NCBI GenBank assembly: GCA_017515985.1
Contig: JAFWDV010000018.1
Location: 1 to 39,090, forward strand
DNA from: Clostridia bacterium
GTDB lineage: Bacteria > Bacillota > Clostridia > TANB77 > CAG-508
DNA: 39,090 bases
Direction: 5' to 3'
Under the pieces are notes generated by a model. It saw nothing but the letters and a program-made list of their open reading frames with translations. It was not told where the DNA came from and made no database searches. The position numbers and the translations under genes were made by a program. Shown here piece by piece: positions 23,702 to 33,000 of the stretch. Positions within the stretch are counted from its first letter, which is position 1. Each line of letters starts with the position of its first letter.

Positions 23702-24406
23702 ATGAATCAAATATTAGTAACAGATAAAATGTATGTTACGCAAAAATTGAAGAAAAAGAAAAAAATGTATAAGATTGAATTTATAGCATCACTTTTATTA
23801 GTATTCATTTTTTCTGGTTGGTATATAGCTTCTGAGGTTGAAAAAAATGCACATGAGGCTGTATCACAGGATATTTTAAATGATGCGAGCATTGATGACT
23901 ATGATGAAACAATTGCAGAAGATCAGCCATTAATTGTAGCTTTTAACGATGAAGCTGAAGTTGTTAATCAGGAGCCAGAAATAGGTGATGGCTCATATAC
24001 AGATCCAAGCGGTGTAACATATACATATGAATCGATATTGTCGATACCAACGTTAAAGATTGAGTATCCAGTACTATCTGAAACCACTGATGAATTGTTA
24101 AAGATATCACTTAACAAGTTTTGGGGTGGAAGTCCAAATTCTGTTGGAAACTATTGTGTTGTAGGTCATAACTATAGAAGTGGAAGAATGTTTGGAAAAT
24201 TATCACAGATAAAAAATGATGATAGGGTATTTATTCAAGATATGTCTGGTAAAAAGTTAGAATATAGGGTATATGACAAGTTTGTAGTTGAGCCAGAGGA
24301 TGTTTCTTGTACGAGTCAAATTACAAATGGATTAAGAGAGCTTACACTTATAACGTGTACAAATGGTGGAAAACAAAGATTAATAGTTAAGTGTAGAGAG
24401 TGTTAA
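23702..24406 (+). CDS. Sortase family transpeptidase (class uncertain)
   Basis: A membrane-anchored cysteine transpeptidase that attaches surface proteins to the cell wall. A lysine-rich cytoplasmic N-terminus (KLKKKKK) is followed by one membrane segment (about residues 26-42), an acidic linker, and the sortase beta-barrel. The catalytic residues are present: H156 in VVGHNYRSG, C219 in TLITCTN and R226 in QRLIVKC. The layout suggests a class B or D type housekeeping-like enzyme, but I cannot settle the class. No LPxTG-type substrate is encoded nearby. I start it at ATG 23702 after AGAAGGG; an in-frame start at 23642 lies inside rsmA. Length is 234 residues. Confidence 0.88.
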   Translation: MNQILVTDKMYVTQKLKKKKKMYKIEFIASLLLVFIFSGWYIASEVEKNAHEAVSQDILNDASIDDYDETIAEDQPLIVAFNDEAEVVNQEPEIGDGSYTDPSGVTYTYESILSIPTLKIEYPVLSETTDELLKISLNKFWGGSPNSVGNYCVVGHNYRSGRMFGKLSQIKNDDRVFIQDMSGKKLEYRVYDKFVVEPEDVSCTSQITNGLRELTLITCTNGGKQRLIVKCREC

Positions 24407-24415
24407 AATAAAAAA

Positions 24416-24476
24416 GGGGACGGAGGAAAATATTTCTGCAATAGAAAATGTTTCCTCCGTCCCTAAAATTTTTTAT
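24416..24476. terminator. Long bidirectional terminator palindrome (GGGACGGAGGAAA arms)
   Basis: GGGACGGAGGAAA (24417-24429) pairs perfectly with TTTCCTCCGTCCC (24451-24463). The inner part is imperfectly paired. A/T runs lie on both sides, so it can end both the sortase and the convergent regulator transcripts. Its G+C content is far above the surroundings, suggesting a dispersed repeat recruited as a terminator. Confidence 0.85.
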
Positions 24477-24796
24477 TCTTTTGCAATTAAGCAAGCTATA
24501 TCATATATTAATTTTTGTTTTTCTTTTGGGCAGTTTTTTAATAATGCACTAAATTCATCAGTAAGGTATTTTTCAGATTCTGTGCTTGTGCCATTTATAA
24601 TTGAACCCTCGTCCATATTTAATATAGAGCATATTTCACTTAATCGTGTTAAATTTAAATGTGTTGTTCCACATTCAATTCTGCTTACAAAAGCAACTGA
24701 TACATTAAGCTTTTCAGCTAAGTTTTCTTGAGTTAAATTATTTTCAATTCTTGATTTTCTAATTCTTTCTCCGATAATTGAATAATCTAGTGCCAT
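24473..24796 (-). CDS. XRE-family helix-turn-helix regulator
   Basis: A 107-residue protein. The N-terminal XRE/Cro-type domain (about residues 6-60) contains IGERIRKSRIENNLTQENLAEKLNVSVAFVSRIECG, with the usual turn and recognition helix (SVAFVSRIE). The C-terminal half is short, acidic and lacks a recognised ligand-binding domain. It starts with ATG preceded by AAAGGGGGG. It is convergent with the sortase gene and monocistronic. Target genes are unknown; autoregulation is usual for the family. Confidence 0.88.
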   Translation of the reverse strand: MALDYSIIGERIRKSRIENNLTQENLAEKLNVSVAFVSRIECGTTHLNLTRLSEICSILNMDEGSIINGTSTESEKYLTDEFSALLKNCPKEKQKLIYDIACLIAKE

Positions 24797-24892
24797 GTAA
24801 TCCCCCCTTTATGTGATTTAAAATATAGTATTTAGGGGATAATGTACAGAAATATATAAGTTAATATATACATAAAAGTAAAATAAAAAAGT

Positions 24893-24936
24893 AAAAAAAA
24901 CATTAAGTCTAAATAGTTTTAAACTTAATGTTTTTT
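24893..24936. terminator. Bidirectional-looking terminator after the SPFH gene
   Basis: ACATTAAGT (24900-24908) pairs with ACTTAATGT (24923-24931). On the minus strand it is followed by eight T, ending the nfeD-SPFH transcript. On the plus strand T6 follows. Confidence 0.8.
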
Positions 24937-24953
24937 ATGTATTTATTAAATTA

Positions 24954-25898
24954 TTATTCTTTTGGTTGATTTTGTTTTTTAGCTAATAATTTTTCTTTCT
25001 TTTCAGGTGTTAATACTTCTTTAATAGCACCTAAACTTCCTAATGCTGAAGTTGCATCAAATGGAATAAATACTTTGTTAGCATCTCCATCTGCAATTTC
25101 TTTTAATGCTTCTAAAGATTTTAATTGTACTAATTTATCGTTTGGATGTGAATCCATAACAGCTGTATAAACTTTCTTTATTTCTTCTGCTTTAGCATCA
25201 GCAACTTGTTTGATAGCTTCAGCTTCACCGGCAGCTCTTCTAATAGCAGCTTCTTTATCAGCTTCAGCTTCAAGAATAGCAGCTTCTTTTTTACCTTCTG
25301 CTAAAGTGATAGCAGATTGTCTTTCACCTTCGGCTTGAAGAATTAAAGCTCTTTTATTTCTTTCTGCGTTCATTTGCTTCTCCATTGCATCTCTAATATC
25401 AGCAGGTGGAGTTATATCTTTAATTTCAACTCTGTCAACTTTACATCCCCATTGGTCTGTTGCTTCATCAAGAACTACTCTTAATTGATCATTGATTGAA
25501 TCACGAGAGCTAAATGTAGCATCTAAGTCCATTTTACCAACAATATCACGGATTGTTGTAATAGCTAAGTATTCGATACCTTTCTTCAAAGATTGAATTT
25601 CATATACTGCTTTAGCTGGATCTGTGATTTTGTAGAATACAACAGTATCAATTGTGATTGTAACGTTATCTTTTGTAATAACCCCTTGAGGTGGTACGTC
25701 CATAGTTTGTTGTTTTAAACTAACTACAGATCTTACATTGTCTATGAAAGGGAAAATAATAGTTAAACCAGCATCTGCTACTTTATGGAATTTTCCTAAT
25801 CTTTCAATTACGTATACTTCTGATTGTTTTACAACTTTAATTGTTTTGTATGCAATAATCAAAACAATTACAAGTAAAATTAATAAAAATATTGGCAT
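24954..25898 (-). CDS. SPFH/band 7 (stomatin-like, QmcA-type) membrane protein
   Basis: A membrane scaffold protein of 314 residues. It has an N-terminal hydrophobic anchor (PIFLLILLVIVLIIAY, residues 2-17). A band 7/SPFH domain (VVKQSEVYVIERLGKF through VEIKDITPPADIRDAM, about 22-180) follows, then an Ala/Glu-rich coiled coil (about 180-250) and a C-terminal tail. Such proteins oligomerise on the membrane and are linked to membrane microdomains and protein quality control. Codon use is more regular than in the neighbours and the ribosome site AAAGGAGG is strong, hinting at high expression. The adjacent upstream nfeD gene is the standard partner. Confidence 0.93.
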   Translation of the reverse strand: MPIFLLILLVIVLIIAYKTIKVVKQSEVYVIERLGKFHKVADAGLTIIFPFIDNVRSVVSLKQQTMDVPPQGVITKDNVTITIDTVVFYKITDPAKAVYEIQSLKKGIEYLAITTIRDIVGKMDLDATFSSRDSINDQLRVVLDEATDQWGCKVDRVEIKDITPPADIRDAMEKQMNAERNKRALILQAEGERQSAITLAEGKKEAAILEAEADKEAAIRRAAGEAEAIKQVADAKAEEIKKVYTAVMDSHPNDKLVQLKSLEALKEIADGDANKVFIPFDATSALGSLGAIKEVLTPEKKEKLLAKKQNQPKE

Positions 25899-25942
25899 TT
25901 TTATTCCTCCTTTAAATTTTAAAAATGGGTTAGTCCCTTTTT

Positions 25943-26377
25943 TTAATCATTTTTTATAGATACAATAGCTTTTACACCTTCAATTGAATTGACTGTGACT
26001 TGCGTATCTTTTAATATTTTTTGTTGGTTGTCAGTTTTAGCTGACCAAACTTCGTTTTCAACTTTTATTTGACCTTTTCCTGTGATAGGGTCGATGTCAG
26101 ATATTACTATTCCAACTTTACCTATTATTGATTTAGCGTTGGTAGCCATATCTACGTTGTTTTTCAGAACTCTTTTTGTAAATGGCTTGGTACAAAATAT
26201 CAGTAAACTTGATGATATGCAGAAAATTGTAATCTGAATAGCAATATTGTCTATGAATAAACTGCATATGGCTGTTACTATTGCACCCATTCCAACCCAA
26301 AATATTAAAAAATCAGTTGGAATAACCATTTCGAAGATAACAAATATGCCAGCTAGAATAAGCCATACTTGCCACAT
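25943..26377 (-). CDS. NfeD-family membrane protein
   Basis: A short NfeD protein of 144 residues. Two or three membrane segments occupy about residues 1-75 (WLILAGIFVIFEMVIPTDF; WVGMGAIVTAICSLF; IAIQITIFCISSSLLIFC). A soluble OB-fold domain follows (about 85-144) with the conserved IGKVGIVISDIDPITGKGQIKVENEVWSA type sequence, here GKVGIV...GKGQIKVENEVW. It is the usual partner of the band 7 protein encoded 44 bases downstream. AAAGGAGGT precedes the ATG. TATAAT on the minus strand at 26419-26414 is a likely -10 box, with a weak -35. Confidence 0.9.
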   Translation of the reverse strand: MWQVWLILAGIFVIFEMVIPTDFLIFWVGMGAIVTAICSLFIDNIAIQITIFCISSSLLIFCTKPFTKRVLKNNVDMATNAKSIIGKVGIVISDIDPITGKGQIKVENEVWSAKTDNQQKILKDTQVTVNSIEGVKAIVSIKND

Positions 26378-26509
26378 ATAATTTACCTCCTTTATTATAT
26401 TAATAACAAATACATTATACTATATTTATACAAAAAAATAAATAATTTTACATAAATATTTTCAAAATTTGGATATAAAACCATTTTAAACAATAAAAAT
26501 GTGATTAAT

Positions 26510-28225
26510 TTAGTTCTTTGGAGTTACGTTTATTGTTTTATTATGTGTGTAAATAACAAATCCTGGTTTGCTTCCAGATGGCTTTTTTACATATTTTACT
26601 AGGGCATAGTCCACAGGAACGTTTGACGACATTCTTGCCTTACTATAGTATGCGGCTATTTGTGCACACCTTATAAGTATGTCCATAGATGGAGTTTCAC
26701 CTTTGGTTATCAAAATTGCATGGCTTCCATGAATGTCTTTTGTATGAAACCAAATGTCGTTTGCTCTTGCAAGTTTTGTTGTGAGATAATCATTTTGAAT
26801 ATTATTTTTTCCGACAAGTAAGGTATAGTTTTCAATTTTATATTCTATAGGAATAAACTCTTTATTTAGCTTTTTATTTCGTGGTTTTTGTTTTGTAATT
26901 TTTGCATTTGATTTCATATGAGTGTGTTCGAACAATGGATTTTCGCTTAGTTCTGAGTAGATTTCATCTAAATCTGTAATATTTTTTGCCGCATCTATTT
27001 CATAGATTATGCTCTCTAGGTAATCAAGCTCCGAGATTGTTTCTTTTTTTTGTTCATTTACGATACTTAAAGCATTTTTTAATTTATTATATTTTTTATA
27101 ATAATTTTTTGCATTATATGAAGGTGTTTTATTTTTATCGACAGGTACTTGTATTTGCTCATTATTGTAGTAATTAATTAGTGTTATCGTATCTGTACCA
27201 AATTCTTTGTAATTGTACATATTAGCAGTTATAAGCTCTCCATATAGTTTATAGGTATCCATGTTTTTACAATCTTCAATTTTATTATTAATATTGTACA
27301 GTTTCTTTTTTATTTTTGATAGAGTGGAAAGAACCAGCTTTAGTATGTTGTTTTTATATGATGTGTATAAAGCATTATTTTCTTTCTCAAAATAATAATC
27401 GTCTATAAAGAAATTAGAGTCTACGCTGTTTTCGCTTTGTTGCTTATCGTTTTCACTAAATACAATTGAATAATCCTTTTCATTTTGCTGGATTGAGGTT
27501 TTTTGTGTATCAATATTATTAAGTGTATCAGATATGTATTTATACATTGTTTTTAGGTTTGACGTTGTTGGTTCATTTGAGATGTTGCATATTTTTTCTG
27601 CAAACTGTACATATGCTTTACTAAGCCCAATGAAAGCTGAGGGAATGCTTTGATCTAAGTCATTTTTATCTTTTAATTTTTGATAAAATTCGTCAAAAGT
27701 TTTGATTGATGTAAATTCAATCTTATCGTTTGCGGGAACTTCATATAATCTTGCTGGGAGAATATCTCTTGTTGAGTTTTCATCCGTTGATAAATGCCTT
27801 AAACTATCAATTATGACATTATTTTCATTTACTAAAATTATATTGCTGTGCTTTCCCATTAATTCAATTATTAATTTTTTATTTATAATATCGTTTAGCT
27901 CGTTATAGCATTCAAGCTCAATATAAATTATTCTTTCAAGTCCTAAAGAGTAGATTTTGTTTATTTTTGAACCAATTAAATGCTTTCTAAGTAACATGCA
28001 AAATCCAGGTGCATTTAATGGATTTTGTTTTTGATGAGTCGTTAAATTTATTCTGTATGAATCTGAAGCAATTGATAGATTTAGTGCGTAGTTTATTCCT
28101 TTTGAATATATTCCTAAAACTACTTCATTTTTATTTGGTTCATATATTTTATTTATTTTTCCGCCAGTAAGAGCTGTTGAAAGCTCTGAGACAATTTTTT
28201 TTGTAATTATTCCGTCAAAGGCCAT
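26510..28225 (-). CDS. rqcH: RqcH/NFACT family protein (Rqc2 homologue, formerly fibronectin-binding)
   Basis: A 571-residue NFACT protein. The N-terminal NFACT-N domain begins MAFDGIITKKIVSEL and includes NPLNAPGFCMLLRKHL. A long helical/coiled-coil middle (about residues 200-420) is followed by the C-terminal NFACT-R domain with NDIWFHTKDIHGSHAIL and ALVKYVKKPSGSKPGFV. RqcH (established in Bacillus subtilis) binds obstructed 50S subunits carrying peptidyl-tRNA and directs addition of C-terminal alanine tails for degradation. I start it at ATG 28225: an earlier in-frame ATG (28243) overlaps the AAAGGA ribosome site. Its promoter region contains a 10-bp inverted repeat. Confidence 0.93.
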   Translation of the reverse strand: MAFDGIITKKIVSELSTALTGGKINKIYEPNKNEVVLGIYSKGINYALNLSIASDSYRINLTTHQKQNPLNAPGFCMLLRKHLIGSKINKIYSLGLERIIYIELECYNELNDIINKKLIIELMGKHSNIILVNENNVIIDSLRHLSTDENSTRDILPARLYEVPANDKIEFTSIKTFDEFYQKLKDKNDLDQSIPSAFIGLSKAYVQFAEKICNISNEPTTSNLKTMYKYISDTLNNIDTQKTSIQQNEKDYSIVFSENDKQQSENSVDSNFFIDDYYFEKENNALYTSYKNNILKLVLSTLSKIKKKLYNINNKIEDCKNMDTYKLYGELITANMYNYKEFGTDTITLINYYNNEQIQVPVDKNKTPSYNAKNYYKKYNKLKNALSIVNEQKKETISELDYLESIIYEIDAAKNITDLDEIYSELSENPLFEHTHMKSNAKITKQKPRNKKLNKEFIPIEYKIENYTLLVGKNNIQNDYLTTKLARANDIWFHTKDIHGSHAILITKGETPSMDILIRCAQIAAYYSKARMSSNVPVDYALVKYVKKPSGSKPGFVIYTHNKTINVTPKN

Positions 28226-28259
28226 TATTATAAATCCTTTCAAATATATTATGAGAAGA

Positions 28260-28288
28260 ATTATAATACTTTTCTAATCATTAGTAAA
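28260..28288 (-). promoter_or_regulatory. Promoter of rqcH
   Basis: Minus strand TTTACT (28288-28283), a 17-base spacer and TATAAT (28265-28260), 35 bases before the start codon. Confidence 0.6.
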
Positions 28289-28307
28289 TAGCAATTAGAT
28301 TAGAAAA
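28270..28307. promoter_or_regulatory. 10-bp inverted repeat overlapping the rqcH promoter
   Basis: TTTTCTAATC (28270-28279) and GATTAGAAAA (28298-28307) are perfect complements with an 18-base spacer, covering the -35 box and spacer of the rqcH promoter. It could be an operator shared by rqcH and the divergent glucan synthase gene. A second palindrome (AAGAAATTTT/AAAATTTCTT, 28338-28370) follows. Confidence 0.45.
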
Positions 28308-28437
28308 CTAAAACTAAAAATAGTTTGTTCCTTCATAAAGAAATTTTTTGCTCTGTCCCCAAAATTTCTTAAAGTATAAAATTGCTAATTACGGAGAAAA
28401 TAAACTAAAAAAGTAATTACAAGGAGAGAAAATCTAA

Positions 28438-30063
28438 ATGTTTAAATATAAAGCTTTGGATATTAGTGGTGCTTTACTGGATGAAAGGCAATTAGAAATA
28501 CATTTGCAGAAAATTGCGGCTGATCAAATATTAAAAGCTAGCTCTGACAAGGATACGTATCCAATTCCGCGATTGAAAGATAATATTAGATTTATATATG
28601 ACGTATATAATTTTTTAGGGGAAGATTTGAAGAACAACATTCCTATTCATCCGGCGGGGGAATGGATTTTGGATAATTTTTATATTATTGATAAGAATGC
28701 GAAGATTATAGAAAAGGATTTAAATAGAAAAAAATATAAGAATTATGTTGGGATAGCTAACGGTATAAATAGGGGATTTGCAAGAGTGTATGTTCTTGCC
28801 AGAGAAATTATTTCATATACTGATGGAAAAATAGATGCACCAAGTTTGGAGCGATATTTGCAAAGTTATCAAAGTAAAAAGACATTGAGTATGGAGGAGC
28901 TATGGAGCATAAATACATTTTTACAAATTGCTTTAATTGAAAAAATTAGAGGTATATGTGAAAAAATTTATTTATCGCAAATGCAGAAAAGAAAGGTAGA
29001 AAATATTATATCAAGGCTTGTTGAGTTTGATGAAAGCACTTTATATAAGCTGCCTAAAAAATATAATCTTAAAATGAAAGAGAATATTGAGTCGAAGTTT
29101 CCTTTTATTGAGTATATGTCGTATAGGCTTAAAAATTACGGTAAAAAGGCTTATGGATATATGGAAATTTTAGAAAGCCAAGTTAATAAGATGGGAAGTA
29201 ACATTTATAGCTGCATTAATAGAGAGCATTATGATATTGCTATTAAAAAAATTTCCATAGGTAATTCGATAACAAGTATAAATGCACTTAACAGGATGAA
29301 TTTTGTAGAAATATTCGATAAAACAAACGGTGTGGAGGAAGTTTTAAAGCAGGATCCATGTAATGAGTATGATTTGATGGACTATGCTACTAAAGAATAT
29401 TATAGGGCAGAAATAGAAAAAATTGCAAAGAAGACAAAAGTGTCAGAACTGTATATTGCTAAGAAATGTTTGGAGCTTGCAAGCAGAGATTTTCCTCAGA
29501 ATGAGAGAGGCTCATGCATTAAAGACAAACGAAAACATGTGGGATATTATCTGATATCTGAAGGAAAACAAGAGCTGTATACTATACTCTTAAACAGGAA
29601 GATATCAAAACATGACTACTTAAAAAATGCAAGGTTATATGTAAATGCTATTTCTATTTTATCAATTATTATTGGATGTATTTTTGGCATTTATATTCAT
29701 ATCAAAACTGAGTCTTTTGTGAAGGCAATTGGAATTTTTTTATTATCTATAGTTCCTTTAAAAAGTATTTTTATTAAAACAAGTCAATATATTTCCGGAA
29801 AAATTGTAAGACCAAGATTAATTCCTAAATTAGATTACACTAATGGAATTCCTGAAGATAAAACTACAATGGTTGTTATACCCACAATTGTAAAAGATGT
29901 GGATAAGATAAGAGCAATTTTTAAAAAATTAGAAGTATACTATATGGCAAATAAGAGCGAAAATATATATTTTACCTTGCTGGGAGACTGCTCATGCTCA
30001 AAACAGGAGCACGAAGTTTTTGATGAAGAATTGATTAAAGCACGGTATGGAGGAATGCAATAA
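28438..30063 (+). pseudogene. Cyclic beta-1,2-glucan synthase-type protein, N-terminal fragment (frameshifted)
   Basis: The first 541 residues of a very large NdvB/ChvB-like protein. It contains a long helical N-terminal region and two membrane segments (about residues 400-445). The start of the GT84 glucosyltransferase domain follows (KTTMVVIPTIVKDVDKIRAIFKKLEVYYMANKSENIYFTLLGD, about 480-520), where the nucleotide-sugar fold begins. The reading frame then ends at TAA 30061-30063, just before the metal-binding motif, which is found in the overlapping frame downstream. Removing one base at about 30043 would give IKAGMEECNKLNKK, which reads smoothly as this family. As sequenced, the fragment cannot be catalytic. 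GGAGAG precedes the ATG. It may be a sequencing error, a true mutation or, less likely, a recoding site. Confidence 0.85.
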
Positions 30064-33000
30064 GCTTAATAAAAAATATCCAGATAGTAAATTTTCAAAA
30101 TTTAATTTTATTTATAGAAAAAGAACTTGGTGTAAATGTGAAAACTGTTATTTAGGCTGGGAAAGAAAGAGAGGTTTACTTAGTCAATTTAACGAATATG
30201 TTTTAAATAATTTTAACCATTATTCTAATAGCCTCTGTAAGAATGATTATTTCCTTGTAAATACACTGGAAATAGAAAAAGAAAAATATACCAAATTACC
30301 TAAAATAAAATATATTATAACACTTGATTCAGATACAAATTTAGTACTGAATACAGGATTAGAGCTTGTTGGGGCAATGTCGCATATATTAAATGAGCCG
30401 GAGTTAAATGAAGATAAAAATTTAGTTGTGGGTGGATATGCAATTATGCAACCAAGAGTAGGAATAAATCTAGATGAAACTCAAAAAAGTTTATTTACGA
30501 AACTGTTTTCTGGCCAAGGTGGAACCGATTCTTATACTAATGCAATTTCTGATTTTTACTTTGATAATTTTGACGAGGGTATATTTACTGGAAAAGGTAT
30601 ATATAATCTAGAAGTTTTTTCTGAGGTATTACGAAATGAAATTCCAGAGAATAAGGTTCTTAGCCACGATTTACTGGAAGGGTCGTATGCAAGGTGTGGA
30701 TTGGCCTCAGATATTATGCTTATGGACGGTTATCCAGCTTCATATAATGCGTATAAAATTAGGCTGCACAGATGGATAAGAGGCGACTGGCAAATACTTT
30801 CTTGGATGTTTAAAAATAGACTGAATATTTTATCTAAATTTAAAATACTTGATAATATAAATAGATGTTTAAATGATTTTTTTGCTTTAGCCATACTTGT
30901 TTTTAATTTTTTTATTAAAAATAATGCTTTGGTTATGTTGTCGTTAATTACCGTTTTAAGTCCATATATTTTAGAATTATTCAATAGAATTATAGATAAA
31001 AGGAGCGGCGAGTTTTCTCAGAAAAAGTTTTCAATGGAGATTACAGGAACGTCGGCGTCTTTAATTAGAATGTTTATTGATTTTTCATTGATTCCAGACA
31101 AAGCTTATTTATCAATAAATGCTGCGATAAAATCTTTATATAGAATTTTAAAATCAAAAAAACATTTATTGGAGTGGACTACGGCTGAAGATGCTGAAAA
31201 AGTTTCTAAAAATGGAATTTTTTCATATTATGCTAATATGCCTGCAAACGTGATATTTGGATTGATATTTATTCTTTTTGGCTTATATTTTGGAAATCTT
31301 TTGGGGCTGATATTTGGTGTGATTTGGATTGGCTCTCCAGCTTTGATGTATGGCTTGAGTAAACCGATTGTTAAAAAGAAAAAATATGATGAATTAAATG
31401 AAGAGGAAAGAAAATATATTTTAGATATTGCTAAAAAAACATGGTTATTTTTTAAAGATAATTTAAATGAAAAATCTAATTTTTTGCCACCAGATAATTA
31501 TCAAGAAGGTAGAAGAGAGGAGCTTGTTTATAGAACATCTCCAACCAATATTGGTCTTGCACTTCTTAGTGTTGTATCTAGCTTTGACCTTGGTTTTGAG
31601 AGTAAGGAAACGGCAGTTAATTTGTTAGAAAATATGATTAATTCAATAGTAAAACTACCTAAATGGAATGGACATTTATATAATTGGTACAATATTGAAA
31701 ACCTTACACCGCTAATTCCTAGATACGTTTCTTCAGTTGATAGTGGAAATTTTGTGGGATATTTATATGTTTTGAAACAGTTTTTAATTTCTGAAAATAA
31801 TGATTCAAGACAAATTGATTTTATGATAAAACAAATTGATGAAATAATTTCTAAAACAGATTTTTCTAAACTTTATGATGAGACGTCAGGGCTTTTTTCG
31901 ATTGGATTTAATATAGAAGAAAATATGATGACTGATTCTTATTATGATTTGCTTGCTTCAGAAGCAAGACAGACAAGTATCGTTGCTATAGCTAAGAAGG
32001 ATATTTCTGCAAAACATTGGAAGAATTTGAGCAGGACTTTAACAGTGCTAAATAAATATAAGGGATTAATTTCATGGACAGGTACTGCTTTTGAATACTT
32101 AATGCCAACAATTAATATTAGAAGATATCCTAATAGTTTGATTGATGAATCGTGTAAGTTTATGATTATGAGTCAAATTGAGTATGCTAACAAATTGGGG
32201 ATAACATGGGGAATATCAGAAGCTGCTTTTAATCTAAAAGACTTGGATGGAAATTATCAATATAAGGCTTTTGGCATACCATGGCTTGGACTAAAAAGAG
32301 GTCTAGCAGAAGAAATGGTAGTATCTTCATATGGAACGATATTAGCAATAAATGATATTCCTAAGCTTGTTATTGATAATATAAGAAAGCTAGAAAAATT
32401 TGGAATGTATGGAAAATATGGCTTTTATGAGGCAATAGATTATACACCTAGTAGAGTTAAAAAGGGAAAAAAGTTTGAAATTGTTAAGACATATATGGCT
32501 CATCATCAAGGGTTGATTTTATTATCAATTGATAATTTAGTAAAAAGTAATATATTGCAAAAACGTTTTTCTAATAATCCAGAAATAGAAGCAATAGATA
32601 TTTTATTTCAGGAACGTATGCCAGATAACGTAATAATTACTAAAGAAAAGAAAGAGCATGTTGAGAAATTAAAATATGTGGACTATGACTATTATTTTGA
32701 AAAAATATTTACAAAAAAGAGCGAGAATATAAATGAGTATAATCTTATTTCTAATGGCGATTACTCTATTTTAATAGACAAAAATGGAAATGGTTATAGT
32801 AAGTATAAAGACAATATTATCAATAGGTTTAAGCCAACGGATGACATAGATGAGGGAATACATCTTTTTGTAAAAAATGTTGATACAAAGAAAATTATTT
32901 CACCAACAAACTTAAGCTTTATGGATAGTAATGACGAATATAGCATTAGTTTTATGCCAGATAGAAGTGAGTTTTCTAGAATAGATAATAATTTAAAAAT

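Noticed and set aside
30041..30063. Programmed +1 frameshift in the glucan synthase gene
   Set aside because: The junction shows no cognate slip for the peptidyl-tRNA and no known slippery motif; a single-base insertion explains it more simply, so I list it as a frameshifted gene.
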